NCBI GenBank assembly: GCA_040182905.1 | Contig: JARQWU010000069.1 | Location: forward strand, 1-39,198 | DNA: 39,198 bases | DNA from: Barthelona sp. PAP020 | Lineage: Eukaryota > Metamonada: BaSk clade | Reading direction: 5' to 3' | Shown: piece by piece, positions 1 to 10,900 of the stretch | Layout: each line of letters opens with the position of its first letter | Position numbering within the stretch: the first letter of the stretch is position 1 | Made by a program: the position numbers and the translations under genes | The notes under the pieces: model-generated | The model's input: the letters and a program-made list of their open reading frames with translations, nothing else | The model's database searches: none | What the model was told of the DNA's origin: nothing

Positions 1-3000
1 ACAAACTGCACAAGGTAAAGGTTCAACTTGTTCAAATGATACATATATTGTTATTTTGCTGTAAATATTGTTGATAAAATTCAATTGATATTGAGGAGCT
101 AAGAATAAAGTATGTTGATGTGTGAAATAACCAATATTACAACGATTATCCCATATTCCTGTAATAGAAGACTCAAAGAATTCAGTTCTATCAACTATAA
201 AGGAAACTGTTTTAAAAACTGTCAGAAATTCTTTTAATGTTAACCAAATATTTTCATTTTGGTCCATAGAATCGTGAATATTTTGATTGATCTGACCAGG
301 GAGAGTATTATAAACAATACCAGCAAAGTTTTCAATTTTTTTTAGATTTAATGGGGAAATATTGATTATTTGATAATTAGCATTTTTAAAGAATATTTCT
401 GAAGTTGAATTTACTAAAAAATATTGATCATTTGCTAGGTTTAAAGATTCTTTTTCATTTGAGAAATTTTTATGGGTTCTGCAGATAGCAATAATATCTC
501 TATTTGCCAGATTCCTCCGTAACTTATTCCACAACTCATCAATCAATAAATTATTCTGATGTAACCTTGCATTTGAATGAATTTTGATTCTTTCAATACT
601 AAACCCACACATAGCAAAAATAAAATCTTCCAATGAAATATCTTTCAAAATATCATAATTACCATAAAACTTAGCAAAAGCTTTTTCAATCAAATGATAA
701 CCAACACTGTGCATACCATGCAAATCATAAAATATTGGAATTAAATGATCTAATATGATCAAATGTTCCCCTTTCAATGTATAAAACCTAACTAAACACA
801 TTTGTCTGTCAAATAAATATCGAACAAAACAATTTTTCAAAATATCTTCTTTATTCAACATCATAAAGCAGTTGATTAATAACTGTAAATTATTTGAATA
901 AAAAATTTCTGATTTTTTTGAAAACAAAGGAAAATTTAATGATTTCCACTCAACTTCACTGTTAAGTGTAGCTTTGGCAGGTAAAAACATATTATCAACA
1001 AAATTTTTTTCATTCAATTCCAAATGTTTTAAAATTTTGAAAAATTTCTTGGCAGCTAAAAATTCAATCTCTGTTAAGATGCACTTTTTATGACGTACAT
1101 TTGAAGAGATATCAGTTTCCATGAATAAAAGTTCTTGTACAGTTTCATAACATTGTACTTTGAATTCAAAAGCTTCTTTCATGAAATCTGTCAAAAAAGA
1201 TATCATCTTTTCAAATTTTCTCATCATAGCTTTATTTTCGGAAATATTTGATTGTTTATGAGTTTCTTTTGAATTTTTAATTTTCATTGTCTGTTCATCA
1301 CTGATCTTTCCCGTGAAATTTGATGCAATGCTTAATAAACTTTTTGTATTTATTTCATCAGTTTCTGAAATATTAGAAAGACTGAAATAATTACCTAAAT
1401 CATGAGACAAATTATCAACAACAACATTTACAATCAATGAAGAATTAGAATTTCCAAAGGATGAACTCATTGGTGGTTTTAAGAAATCTGCTTGATTTTC
1501 TTCTAATTGTTGCTTAAATTGGTTATATTCTGTTAAAAATGTTCGAATCTTACTCTCTAACAAACGATTCAACTTGAAATAATCATTTCTGGCAAACAAA
1601 AAATCATCATTGGTCAGTAAACATAAATTATCCTCAATCTCATCAAAAATCTTCCCAATTTCTTCTATATACTCAAATAATTGTTGTTCAAGAGATAAAT
1701 CAGATATCTTTGTGGAAAACCTGTTCATAGAAGCAACAAAATTGTAACTGCTGACATTGGAAGTCAAATTGAAATTTATAAATTCTTGTATTGATTGAGC
1801 ATGAGTAATATCCGTTGATATTGGTACTTTTAAAGGATTATAAACATCTTGTAAGTTACCATATACAGATTTTGTTTGTTCCTTTATATTGGGTTGAAAA
1901 TTACTTTTCCCTGTCTGTTGTTGAGATGGACTGTTTTTAGTACTAGGACTGTTATTTGAGCCAACACTAAGACTAGGACTGGGACTAGGACTTGAACTAG
2001 GACTCGGCGTAGAACTAGGGATGGGACTAGGGATAGGACTGTCTTGTGCACTTAACAATATTGGACTATTTTGAGGAAAAAGTTCCGGGCTTTCAGGAGG
2101 ACTGGTCTCAACACTAGAAAGTGCGTTTAAATTATTAGTATTATTAAAGTTCGATTCTGTAGAAGATCCTTTTGAACTTTCTTTATCAATAAGCTCTTGA
2201 ACACTCAAAGTAGTATTTAATTGAGAATCTACATGCTCTAAATGAATAGAGATTAACTTTTCTCTCTCTTCATTGGATAATCGTTTATGAGCACTATCAC
2301 GATCTTTAATATTTTTTTCTTTTTCTTCTTTTTCTTTTTCACTTGTATCCACATTATTATTTATAGTTCCACTGCTAAGTTCTCCAAATAATGTCTCTTT
2401 CTCGATAAAATTTTGACTTTTAAACAACTCCATCGCAGCTCTTCCAAGACTTATATTACTTAAAGCATTGGTACTATTCAAATTACCTTTTGAATTAAAC
2501 AAGGTTAAATTTTCATCATTTCCATTTGCATTGATACTTTTATCCGATAATTTTCTTTTTATCATATACACTCGATCATCATAGTTACTTTGTTTAAGGG
2601 TTTGATAACCAAAAGGTTCAATAACTCCTTCTCTTATTAAAGATAAAGCTTTATTTCCCAATACATTAGTATGAGTATCTTTTGAATCACGATTATTCGA
2701 ATGACTTGAAGTACTTTGTTTTGAAATATCGGAAATATTGACTAAATATGCATTTAAAACATCAATACTTTCTTTATCGATTGAATTCATATCCAATTGA
2801 AGAATAGATTGTACTGTTAAACATAAATCCCAAAATGTTTCATATCTATTCTTTAGAGTTGCCAACAAAATTCTGAAAAAATATGATTCAGCAATGAATT
2901 GAGTTTTGCTAAACTGAACTTTTAATTGATGTAATTTCCAAAAAGCTTCATTCTTATCAATAACATTTGTTGAATGTAATTTTGGAAAAATATAAATTTT

Positions 3001-5916
3001 ATCATTATTTTTAAATGAACTTCGATCTAATTTACCAACATTTTCATTAATTTTATTTATATCAAAATCAAGTGCTTTATCAATAGTATCATAAACTTTA
3101 TCAAAATGTTCAATAACACCATTTGCATCTAAATAACCATTAACTTGTATTAATGCATTGATTATAGCATCTCTTTCAATTTTTACTGGATTAAACTGTT
3201 GTAAATAACATTCTTTGATAGAATCAAAAACTTCCCTTGATAAAAAGATCCTTAACTTCAATAATAAATCATTTCCAAGAAAATTAAAATTAACATAGAA
3301 CCATAACATCAATAATAAATTAAGAAATAACAATAAAGGTAATTTGGGACTTTTAGAAGCAAAAAATTCCAAACAAAAAACCAAATGTAGACAAAAAATT
3401 ACTTTCAGAATTAACAACGGTTTATTTGACCATTTCAAATTAGAATTGGTCGAATTATTAATGTTAGTAGATTCTTCATCTCTTACTTCAATATTATCTT
3501 TATGGTTATCAATCTTTGGGGTAGGATTTAAAGAATAGCAATCAACACGAAATATTAATGCATGAAAATTCATGTTATTGACAATACAGATATTCTTATC
3601 CCTTAAACTATGTCCAAGCAAAGGAATTTCATCATGTATCATTATTATAAAGATACAAATCCATACAATACAAAAAATGATAAAAGGTAAATCAATCATA
3701 ACAAAATGAATGATGAAACACACAATACAAATAATAAAAAGTAAAAAGGATAACAAATAATTAATTTTAATTCTGTTGGAAAGTTTTAAATTTTTATACT
3801 CATAAACTTTCTTCCAATAACTTGAAACAATATGTAATTGAAGTGCCACACCAAATAAAATAATTCCCAAAGAAATTTCAAAATCAAAATCAAATTTTAA
3901 TCGACCAATTACTCCTAAAACAACACACACAATGACAATTATAAATAAAGTGACATTTGAACTAAATCGGTAAAAAGCTGACATTGCATCACCTATGGTT
4001 TTAAAACGATATATATTACTGAGGATAGTCAATAAAATAAATATAAATATCAAAGGAAAAATTCCCAATGATTGCAAATTATGAAGACCATAGCGATTAA
4101 ATATTTCAAAAATTAACACAATGAAATATCCGAAAAAGATCATAAAAATTTGTGATTTTGTGTAATTTACATTGTTCGTTGTGGTTAATATGATAGGAAT
4201 ACCACAAAAAATTATGCAAACAATCATTTCAAATGGTAGAAATCTGCTATGCTGAACAATAATCAATGAAGATTCAATTGCAAAGCTATATGATATGTAT
4301 GCACCAACCAATAAAAGAAAACTAATTATTAAAGCTGACGTGGCACAATATATTGCAATTTTTTTTGGAAATTCTTTCTTGTATATTCTTTGTAAAGAAA
4401 AAACGCGAAAAATCATTATCAAATGGGCGCATGAAACAAAGACTAATGGTGCTAGCATAATATAAGTGAAATATCTTTCTTGTTTGGGGAAAAAATTAAT
4501 TTTGACGAAATAATTCATTGGTAAAATCAAAATTGAAATAACTACATAACATGTAATGCTTCGTACGGTCAATTTGTGAAAATAATTCGGTAATTTATTG
4601 TTTTTTATGCAAGAAATAAAATTCTTTACTGTTTTACTCTTAACAATATTATTTTCAGGTATTGCAGGTGAAAAAATGCAAAATCTCAGTATATCATTCA
4701 ACCAAAAGATGTTTAACTTCATAGTTATAGAAAACAACTTAAAAGCAATGATAATAAATAAAAGCATATAAGTTGTGGCAAAAAACTTAGCGTAAGGTAT
4801 GTCCCATAAAATAAGAGAAGACATCTCTAAAATATTGATCAATCCAGTTTCTCTTTTATCAGCAAAGATAACAACACAAATAAAGTTTATTACATTATAA
4901 ATGAATGTAATGAAAAAAATGCCAAATGTCGACTTAGGATCAAAAAATTTCCATTTAACAACTCTATTACCAAAATTAACAGTTTGTTCGTTACTGCTGA
5001 CAACATATCTCCATACTGCCTCATTTGCGCTTAATTTTTCCAACGTTCCATTCTTCCGTTCTAAAACAATCGACAATATGAACCAAGAGAATCCACAACT
5101 GATTCCAAACCCAATTTCAATCGAATAAACACTTACTAAAATCCCAAACATTCTACAAACAAAACATAAAAATAAAAAGAAAGGAAAATTACCCGTCAAA
5201 TAATGTGTAGGAAAAGTTAATAGATACAAATCCAGTAGGACAAAATATAAAGGGACAAATATGAGTTCACTCATTCCGAAACAAAGGTAAAAAATTAACA
5301 TTGAAAAAAATTGTCCAGCTACATATACACTGACATAAACTATTCGCTCTTTCTTTTTTCGCACATTTTCTTCATTATCAATATATTTGTGTTGACCCTT
5401 TTCATTGTTTTTCAAATATAAATTGAAAATTGATGTCTTTATGAACTCAATAAAGTGGTTTGAATACCATAAAGCAGAAAATGATCCAAACATCGATGGT
5501 AAAAATATTATTAACAATTGAAACGTTCCAGATAGAATAGGATGACCAGATAAAGAACCAATAAAAGCAACTTGTGAAAATAAAGAAAGTAAACTGAATG
5601 GGTAATTATTCTTGCCATTTCCAAATTGTAATAAATATATATATAATGGTATCATAAAAAAATACAATGAAATACCATTAATAATAGATACTTTAAATAT
5701 GTATGAAGATAAATAAATTGAAAAAAGCACAAAAATTATCGATAAAAATATAAAAGCTGAAAAGTAGTTTAAATTAATCAATGAGTGTTTCCAAGTTTTT
5801 AAATATGTATTGATATTTTCAGACATGTAAGAAAAGTAAATAGCCAATACAAACATTAAAATTTCGTAAATAGTTAATTGAATTGGATGATATTCATAAT
5901 TTTCAAACAATCCCAT
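1..5916 (-). CDS. Calpain-like polytopic membrane protein (DEK1/TML-calpain plan), 3' end outside window
   Basis: The frame is open for exactly 1972 codons from the first ATG (5914-5916; in-frame TAA seven codons upstream) to base 1, so the gene is 3'-truncated by the window. Residues 1-885 hold about 20 hydrophobic helices with short polar loops, the longest loop near 760-832. A linker (886-1660) contains a Ser-Pro-rich stretch near 1270-1334. Residues about 1663-1905 resemble a calpain protease core: LVRFY, SVGYHLIEKAFAKFYGNY (from 1737; compare LEKAYAKLHGSYEAL), LWNKLRRNLANRD and NIWLTLKEFLTVF. GIWDNRCNIGYF (about 1918) starts a calpain domain III/C2L that is cut off. This order matches plant DEK1 and protist TML-calpains. 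The catalytic Cys, His and Asn positions are not conserved (LQLL 1677-1680, NDQY 1829-1832, ISPLN 1853-1857), so it is probably a pseudoprotease. It is divergently transcribed from the EFHC-like gene. Calpain homology is clear to me; DEK1 orthology is inferred from architecture. Confidence 0.82.
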   Translation of the reverse strand, partial: MGLFENYEYHPIQLTIYEILMFVLAIYFSYMSENINTYLKTWKHSLINLNYFSAFIFLSIIFVLFSIYLSSYIFKVSIINGISLYFFMIPLYIYLLQFGNGKNNYPFSLLSLFSQVAFIGSLSGHPILSGTFQLLIIFLPSMFGSFSALWYSNHFIEFIKTSIFNLYLKNNEKGQHKYIDNEENVRKKKERIVYVSVYVAGQFFSMLIFYLCFGMSELIFVPLYFVLLDLYLLTFPTHYLTGNFPFFLFLCFVCRMFGILVSVYSIEIGFGISCGFSWFILSIVLERKNGTLEKLSANEAVWRYVVSSNEQTVNFGNRVVKWKFFDPKSTFGIFFITFIYNVINFICVVIFADKRETGLINILEMSSLILWDIPYAKFFATTYMLLFIIIAFKLFSITMKLNIFWLNDILRFCIFSPAIPENNIVKSKTVKNFISCIKNNKLPNYFHKLTVRSITCYVVISILILPMNYFVKINFFPKQERYFTYIMLAPLVFVSCAHLIMIFRVFSLQRIYKKEFPKKIAIYCATSALIISFLLLVGAYISYSFAIESSLIIVQHSRFLPFEMIVCIIFCGIPIILTTTNNVNYTKSQIFMIFFGYFIVLIFEIFNRYGLHNLQSLGIFPLIFIFILLTILSNIYRFKTIGDAMSAFYRFSSNVTLFIIVIVCVVLGVIGRLKFDFDFEISLGIILFGVALQLHIVSSYWKKVYEYKNLKLSNRIKINYLLSFLLFIICIVCFIIHFVMIDLPFIIFCIVWICIFIIMIHDEIPLLGHSLRDKNICIVNNMNFHALIFRVDCYSLNPTPKIDNHKDNIEVRDEESTNINNSTNSNLKWSNKPLLILKVIFCLHLVFCLEFFASKSPKLPLLLFLNLLLMLWFYVNFNFLGNDLLLKLRIFLSREVFDSIKECYLQQFNPVKIERDAIINALIQVNGYLDANGVIEHFDKVYDTIDKALDFDINKINENVGKLDRSSFKNNDKIYIFPKLHSTNVIDKNEAFWKLHQLKVQFSKTQFIAESYFFRILLATLKNRYETFWDLCLTVQSILQLDMNSIDKESIDVLNAYLVNISDISKQSTSSHSNNRDSKDTHTNVLGNKALSLIREGVIEPFGYQTLKQSNYDDRVYMIKRKLSDKSINANGNDENLTLFNSKGNLNSTNALSNISLGRAAMELFKSQNFIEKETLFGELSSGTINNNVDTSEKEKEEKEKNIKDRDSAHKRLSNEEREKLISIHLEHVDSQLNTTLSVQELIDKESSKGSSTESNFNNTNNLNALSSVETSPPESPELFPQNSPILLSAQDSPIPSPIPSSTPSPSSSPSPSPSLSVGSNNSPSTKNSPSQQQTGKSNFQPNIKEQTKSVYGNLQDVYNPLKVPISTDITHAQSIQEFINFNLTSNVSSYNFVASMNRFSTKISDLSLEQQLFEYIEEIGKIFDEIEDNLCLLTNDDFLFARNDYFKLNRLLESKIRTFLTEYNQFKQQLEENQADFLKPPMSSSFGNSNSSLIVNVVVDNLSHDLGNYFSLSNISETDEINTKSLLSIASNFTGKISDEQTMKIKNSKETHKQSNISENKAMMRKFEKMISFLTDFMKEAFEFKVQCYETVQELLFMETDISSNVRHKKCILTEIEFLAAKKFFKILKHLELNEKNFVDNMFLPAKATLNSEVEWKSLNFPLFSKKSEIFYSNNLQLLINCFMMLNKEDILKNCFVRYLFDRQMCLVRFYTLKGEHLIILDHLIPIFYDLHGMHSVGYHLIEKAFAKFYGNYDILKDISLEDFIFAMCGFSIERIKIHSNARLHQNNLLIDELWNKLRRNLANRDIIAICRTHKNFSNEKESLNLANDQYFLVNSTSEIFFKNANYQIINISPLNLKKIENFAGIVYNTLPGQINQNIHDSMDQNENIWLTLKEFLTVFKTVSFIVDRTEFFESSITGIWDNRCNIGYFTHQHTLFLAPQYQLNFINNIYSKITIYVSFEQVEPLPCAVC
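1942..2042 (-). repeat. Imperfect AGTCCT/AGTCCC hexamer repeat encoding Ser-Pro repeats
   Basis: Within the calpain-like gene the minus strand carries many copies of AGTCCT, AGTCCC and close variants in a run. They encode a Ser-Pro low-complexity stretch (about residues 1292-1325) in the cytosolic linker between the membrane region and the calpain core. It is probably unstructured, and SP pairs are possible proline-directed kinase sites. Its length is likely to vary between strains because the unit repeats. Confidence 0.7.
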
Positions 5917-6220
5917 GCAATATTGAGGGAAAAATTAAAAATAGGGGTGTTTCCCTTTTTTTTTTGTTTGGTTTCTTTCTTTCATTTTTGTTGGTGAATT
6001 TATTATCCTTTAATTTATTATTTGTTTTTTGATTTCAAAAACATAAATTTGTGTTGTTCATCTTTTTGTTTTTCAAAAGTTGGTAAAGTGATTATGATTG
6101 CTTCATTCTTCAATTATTTATTTTATTTTTTTCACCATCTTGTTTTAAATACAGTGCGTAAGCATTTTATTTCATTTTAAAGTTTAAAAAGAACATTTTT
6201 TTTTTTCAGATATCATTCAT
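5917..6220. promoter_or_regulatory. Divergent intergenic region between calpain-like and EFHC-like genes
   Basis: These 304 bp separate two head-to-head genes and must hold both promoters. It is AT-rich with many T-runs; an 11-T run (6196-6206) followed by CAG lies just before the EFHC start. The bases TCATTCA directly before the ATG at 6221, and TCAATATT before the calpain ATG on the minus strand, loosely resemble the trichomonad initiator, but several other genes here lack such an element, so this is weak. No gene is seen inside. Confidence 0.4.
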
Positions 6221-7669
6221 ATGATTCCAGGCTTGATACCCTCGACTGAAGTTAAGGTAATACAAATGGTTAATTTTTGTTTTATTACTAATAATTAGAA
6301 GGAGAATTATTCGAAGAAACAAATTTTTACTTTTCATGGAAGTATGCCAGTTGTTAAGGATAACAGCAAAGTGAATGAAGTTATTCAAATTGACCCATTG
6401 TTGAAAGATGAAAAAACCGAAATTAAATTATGTTTTTCAGCTTATTTTTTGGAAAATGTTTATGAATCCCCTGACTGTAATGTATGTGTTCATCATTGTA
6501 TAATTAATTATTTTTTAAATGACGGAACTATTTCTATTCTCGAACCAAGAATTGAAAATTCTGGATTTACGCAAGGAATGTATTTAAAACGTTGTAAAGT
6601 TGAACGTCATAAAGCTGGTTCCAATGAAGGATTCATTAATTCCTCAGATTTAAGAGTTGGCCAAGTTGTTAGGATATTTGAACGTGAATTTTACATTTTT
6701 GCTGTTGACGAGTTTACTCGCAATGAAATGGAAAAAAGAGGTGTTGAATTGAAACCTAATGAAACACCATTGGAAGATGGCTATCTTGTTCATCGTCAAG
6801 CCCGTCGTTTAAATGAAACTCAAAAGACTCATAATACTGGAGATAGAAATAGTATTCCTTTACGTAAGTTTTTGGATCATTATAATAAAGTTTTAAGATT
6901 CTACTGTGTTTGGGACACTAGGGATGAGGCTTATGGTGATTTCCGTTTGTTTTCAGTTCATTATTTCTTAGAAGATGACACAGTTGAAATTTTAGAAAAA
7001 TTATCCCCATTTGGTGGTAGAATAGGCTCTAATCTTTTCTATCGTCGAAATAATCTTAATATTAATGATAGACCAGTTAATGAAGATGATTTTAAGGTTG
7101 GTGAAGAAGTTATTATTGGTGATAGACATTTCCTTGTGTATGACGCTGACCCTTTCACCAGAAAATATTTTTATGAAAAGGGAAAGCCTTTAGCTGAAGG
7201 TTTTACTGTTGAAGAACCTGAACTTAAGATTTCTGAACCCGAAATTCCTCCTTATACTGGCTTTGGATCAGAGGAAGATTCTTTAAGTTCTCTCAGATCT
7301 TTGATGCCAAAACCACCCAAGGTTGATTTGGTTAAATTCCTACAAAATGATGGTAAGGTTCTTCGTTTTAAAGCTAAAATGTTAAACGACTTTGAAAGTG
7401 ATCGCACTTTTATTCTTTCTTATTTCTTGGCTGATGACACCATGTCTATCTATGAGCCTCATGTCAGAAATTCAGGTATGGCTGCAGGTAAATTCTTAGA
7501 AAGAGGTAAAGTTAAAAAATTAGATGGAAATTATTTCCATCCTATTGATTTCAATGTTGGTGAACAGATTGACATTCATTCACATAGCTTTTTAATAATT
7601 GATGTTGATAATTTTGCTAAACATTGGTATAAAGAACAATTAGGTATTGAACTAAACTCTTCTTTGTAA
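6221..7669 (+). CDS. EFHC1/EFHC2-like protein with three DM10 domains, two exons
   Basis: I read this as a spliced gene: exon 1 6221-6256 (12 codons), intron 6257-6298, exon 2 6299-7669, giving 468 residues. Three DM10 domains lie near residues 54-160, 205-305 and 365-459, each with the family signature of a YF-L--DT/D-I-EP strand pair, NSG or equivalent, and FTR or a related end. PPYTGFG-EEDS between domains 2 and 3 is a hallmark of EFHC1/2 (Rib72 relatives), which sit inside the doublet microtubules of cilia. The spliced N-terminus, with IPGL, KKQIFTFHGS and MPVV, aligns with the conserved start of EFHC proteins (LPG..., SQTLSYRNG, AIV). Without splicing, translation would start at the ATG at 6344 and lose that part. 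The C-terminal EF-hand part of human EFHC1 is absent. Confidence 0.9.
6257..6298 (+). other. Spliceosomal intron, 42 nt, in the EFHC-like gene
   Basis: The intron starts GTAATA and ends ACTAATAATTAG. The branch-point-like ACTAA is joined directly to the acceptor in a 12-nt element with the same spacing as ACTAACACACAG of Trichomonas introns. Removing it joins exon 1 and exon 2 in frame and restores a conserved EFHC N-terminus. Its length is a multiple of three, and if retained it is read through to an in-frame TAG formed by its own last three bases. Confidence 0.75.
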
Positions 7670-7971
7670 AGTTAATTATTTATTTTAGTAATGAATGTAA
7701 AATCTTTAAATTTTTTTTTTTTTTGATAATTGTTATGTTTATTTGATAAATTGATAAATTGTTGCCCAAAAGCTTAAAAAAAAATGAGAAATTAAAGAAA
7801 CAAAAGAAAATGAAACTAACTCGAAACAACCCCACAAAAAAAGAAAGTAGAACTATTTAAAATTTCATTAAACACTGTAATTTTTAATAGAATAAAGGAA
7901 ATTATCATTGAATATCCAATTTGAGTGAAATTTGATAAAAATGGAAAAATAAAAAATCAATTCTTTTTTTA
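7670..7971. other. Intergenic: EFHC 3' end and promoter of the giant GT2 gene
   Basis: These 302 bp are AT-rich, with a 14-T run at 7711-7724 shortly after the EFHC stop and a T-run directly before the next ATG. A three-codon upstream reading frame (ATG at 7941, stop at 7950-7952) precedes the start at 7972. No gene is recognised. Confidence 0.4.
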
Positions 7972-10900
7972 ATGGATAATATTGCAGATGATTCAGATAA
8001 CGAGTTCATAGCAATAGATGAACCTCAACGAGATTTACCAGATATGAATTTTCAAACTGCAAATGATGATTATGATGGAATTTTTTTTGTAAATGAAACT
8101 GGTGAGAATTTTTCTGATGAATTATATGATAATAATAATGATAATAATGATATGGATCAGTTTATTGTTACAGAATCACCAGCTAAACCGGTTGTTGCCC
8201 AATCTTTTATGAATAGTCCTAAAATTTCTCAAAATTCTTCTGCTTTTGAAAATAAACTTGATAAAAAACTTGAAAATTCAAAAACCTTTGAAAATTCATC
8301 CAAAATGATTGAAAAACCGTTAAATGAAAATTTTATGATAGCCAATGCAGATTCATCTGCTGATGAGGCATTTGAAATTAATGATGACGAGGAAGAAGAG
8401 GAAGAAACTGATTATATGGACAACAAATTGTATTTGCCGGTCAAAGGAAAAGACTTGAAGGAATTTAATGTGGAAATTATGAATAATGAGTCAACAAGCT
8501 TTTCCTCGCCAATTCCAACCAAATTTTTAAGTGGTCGACTTTCCAACACTGCAGAAGCCAAAGGAACTTTGGCAGCCCCATCCAAGAAACGTGCCACTGA
8601 TGGTTTTATGGAATTAGCTCAACGAGTTCGTTTGGCTGAAGTTGAAATTGATGAAAAAAATGATGTATTTGATGCAGGTGCTAAACTTAAGTCTTTGGTT
8701 AATGTAAAGAAGATTTTAAACAAAAGTGATAAATTAGCTGATATCAATGAAAATATAGCAGATGCTTTTGATATTGAAAAGGCTCGTATGGCAATGAGAA
8801 ATGATGAATTGAGGGTTGAAAAGTTTAGAGAAGTATCAATCTGTTCAGTTGTTATTGAAGAACTCCATAGAAATGAACATGGTTGGGAATTTATTCAAAA
8901 AATGTATGATACTTTACAGCACGATTTAGATCGTTTAAAGGAAGTCATGCAAGAAGGAGATTTCGACATAGAACAAGATTTGTTACTCACCAATGAATCT
9001 AGAAGTTCTTCTAATTCGACTTGGGCTGAATGGTTTAAAAAATTGGGGATTTTATCGAATGAAAGTGTTCTACAAAAAGAAGCCAGTAGATTAGACATTA
9101 AACAGCAATTTGATGAATCACTTGAACAAATTCATCTCACCAAACCCGCCCATTTGTTTGATCACGTTAATCCAATCATAGTTGATCAGATTCATAATGC
9201 CGAGCAACAAACACCTGAGATTATTATGCGTCGAGCATCAAATACATTTAATGCTGATTATTTCCCTTCCCCAGAAGAGTTAGAAAGCGCATATATCAAG
9301 AAATTAGGAGTTACCGTTGGAAATGACATCACTCTCGTTTATAAATTATTGGCCACTGCGGAAGCTTATGAAAAGTTTGCTACACTTTTTCAAAAAGTTG
9401 CAGAAAAATCATTCAGCAGCTATTTGTTGACCGAATGTGTTGCCATTTGGTATGGTTTGCGAACCACACTTTATAAATTTGATTTTAATTTGGAACCACC
9501 ACCTTTATCTTTCTGTATGGATGATGATGCTTGGTTAAATCTGAAGAGTAAGGTTTTCTGTCATGTTGGCAACATGGTTAACATGCATAAAAGAAATAGC
9601 GTAATTAAGCAGTTAGGTGTTTATCAAGGAGTAAATTTTCATTTCTCTCTCTTAACTTCTTTATGTAGTAGCCAACAACTGTTTATTACTGAGTTATTGG
9701 AAAAAGAAGAAAGAGTATGGAACATGTTAATCAAAAGTGTTTTGGAAGCTTATGAGGAGGATATTCTGAGAATCGACGAATTAGATAGCTTGCATATTAA
9801 CTCAATGATTAGTAAGTTGGAGCCTTTATATTTATTGGCGCCAAGAGCTGATTATAGTTTACCCACATATTGTATGCTTGTTGATACTATTTCTTTATTA
9901 ACTAGTTCTTTGATCTATCGTAAGTATAAGGAAAATGTTAGTGTATTGGAGATGTTTGATGATGGATTGTTCTCGTTCATTTTTAAATTAAATAGTTCCA
10001 TTCAAGTGAACTCCAAACCAATCCTGTTGCTATCAAATACTCTTAACGATTTTCTTTCAATAGAACCAATGGACAATGAGAAATTTGTATCTCCTACGGT
10101 GAGAGATAAATATTTGGAAAAAAGAAGACTTAATTTCGACAGTTTATCTCCAGAGGTCAAGATATTTCAAGATCAAGTTATTATTAAAATTGAACAGATA
10201 TATACTTCATTATTGAACAATATCAGTCATGCAGAAACAATTGCAGATATGTCCCCAATGTTTGGTTTTGTGTGTAACAGTTTGTGTTTGCATCGTTTTG
10301 ATTTGGAACGTTATCAAGATGCATTTTCGTTTGCTCTACAAGCCATTTCGTTTTATTTGAATATATTGAAAGTGAGTAAGAATACACTCAAACTTTTAAT
10401 TGAGGATGAAAACAATGAACAAAGGATAACCATCAAAAGAGATATTGGTAAGATCAAGAATGAAGTTTTATCATTAATTAATTACATTGAGGAGGTAATT
10501 GAAGGGCCATGGCATGTTCTATTCCACTGTATGAGCATGATTCGGACAAATAATCAAGTTTTTGACTTTATTCGACTTGTTTTGAGTGGCATCAGAGATA
10601 ATGAGCATAATTCTTTACTTATTCAACAGATCAGTTCTTTGTATGATGATGATGAAGTGTTGAGTGAGTTTATTGGTGTTGTTCCATTGTTATGTTATTC
10701 ACAAACAATTGTTAAAGTTAGTAATCATCAATTCATGCAAATGCGAATGAAACATCCAATTCAACATATGACAGCCCAAATCAATTTGATTACTGAAGCC
10801 TTAGAATTATTCTATTACAAGGAGGATAGTGCTAAGTTCAAACAAGACCCATTTAAGAAGTTACCTTCATTACTTCGAGACATCAATAACATTCAGGTTG

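Noticed and set aside
6196-6209. T11-CAG as a 3' splice or spliced-leader acceptor for the EFHC-like gene
   Set aside because: No matching donor or leader evidence, and other genes have T-runs without AG; noted only as an alternative.
6344-7669. EFHC-like gene starting at the ATG at 6344 with no intron
   Set aside because: The upstream in-frame sequence plus a spliced 12-codon exon aligns with the conserved EFHC N-terminus, so 6344 is an internal Met.
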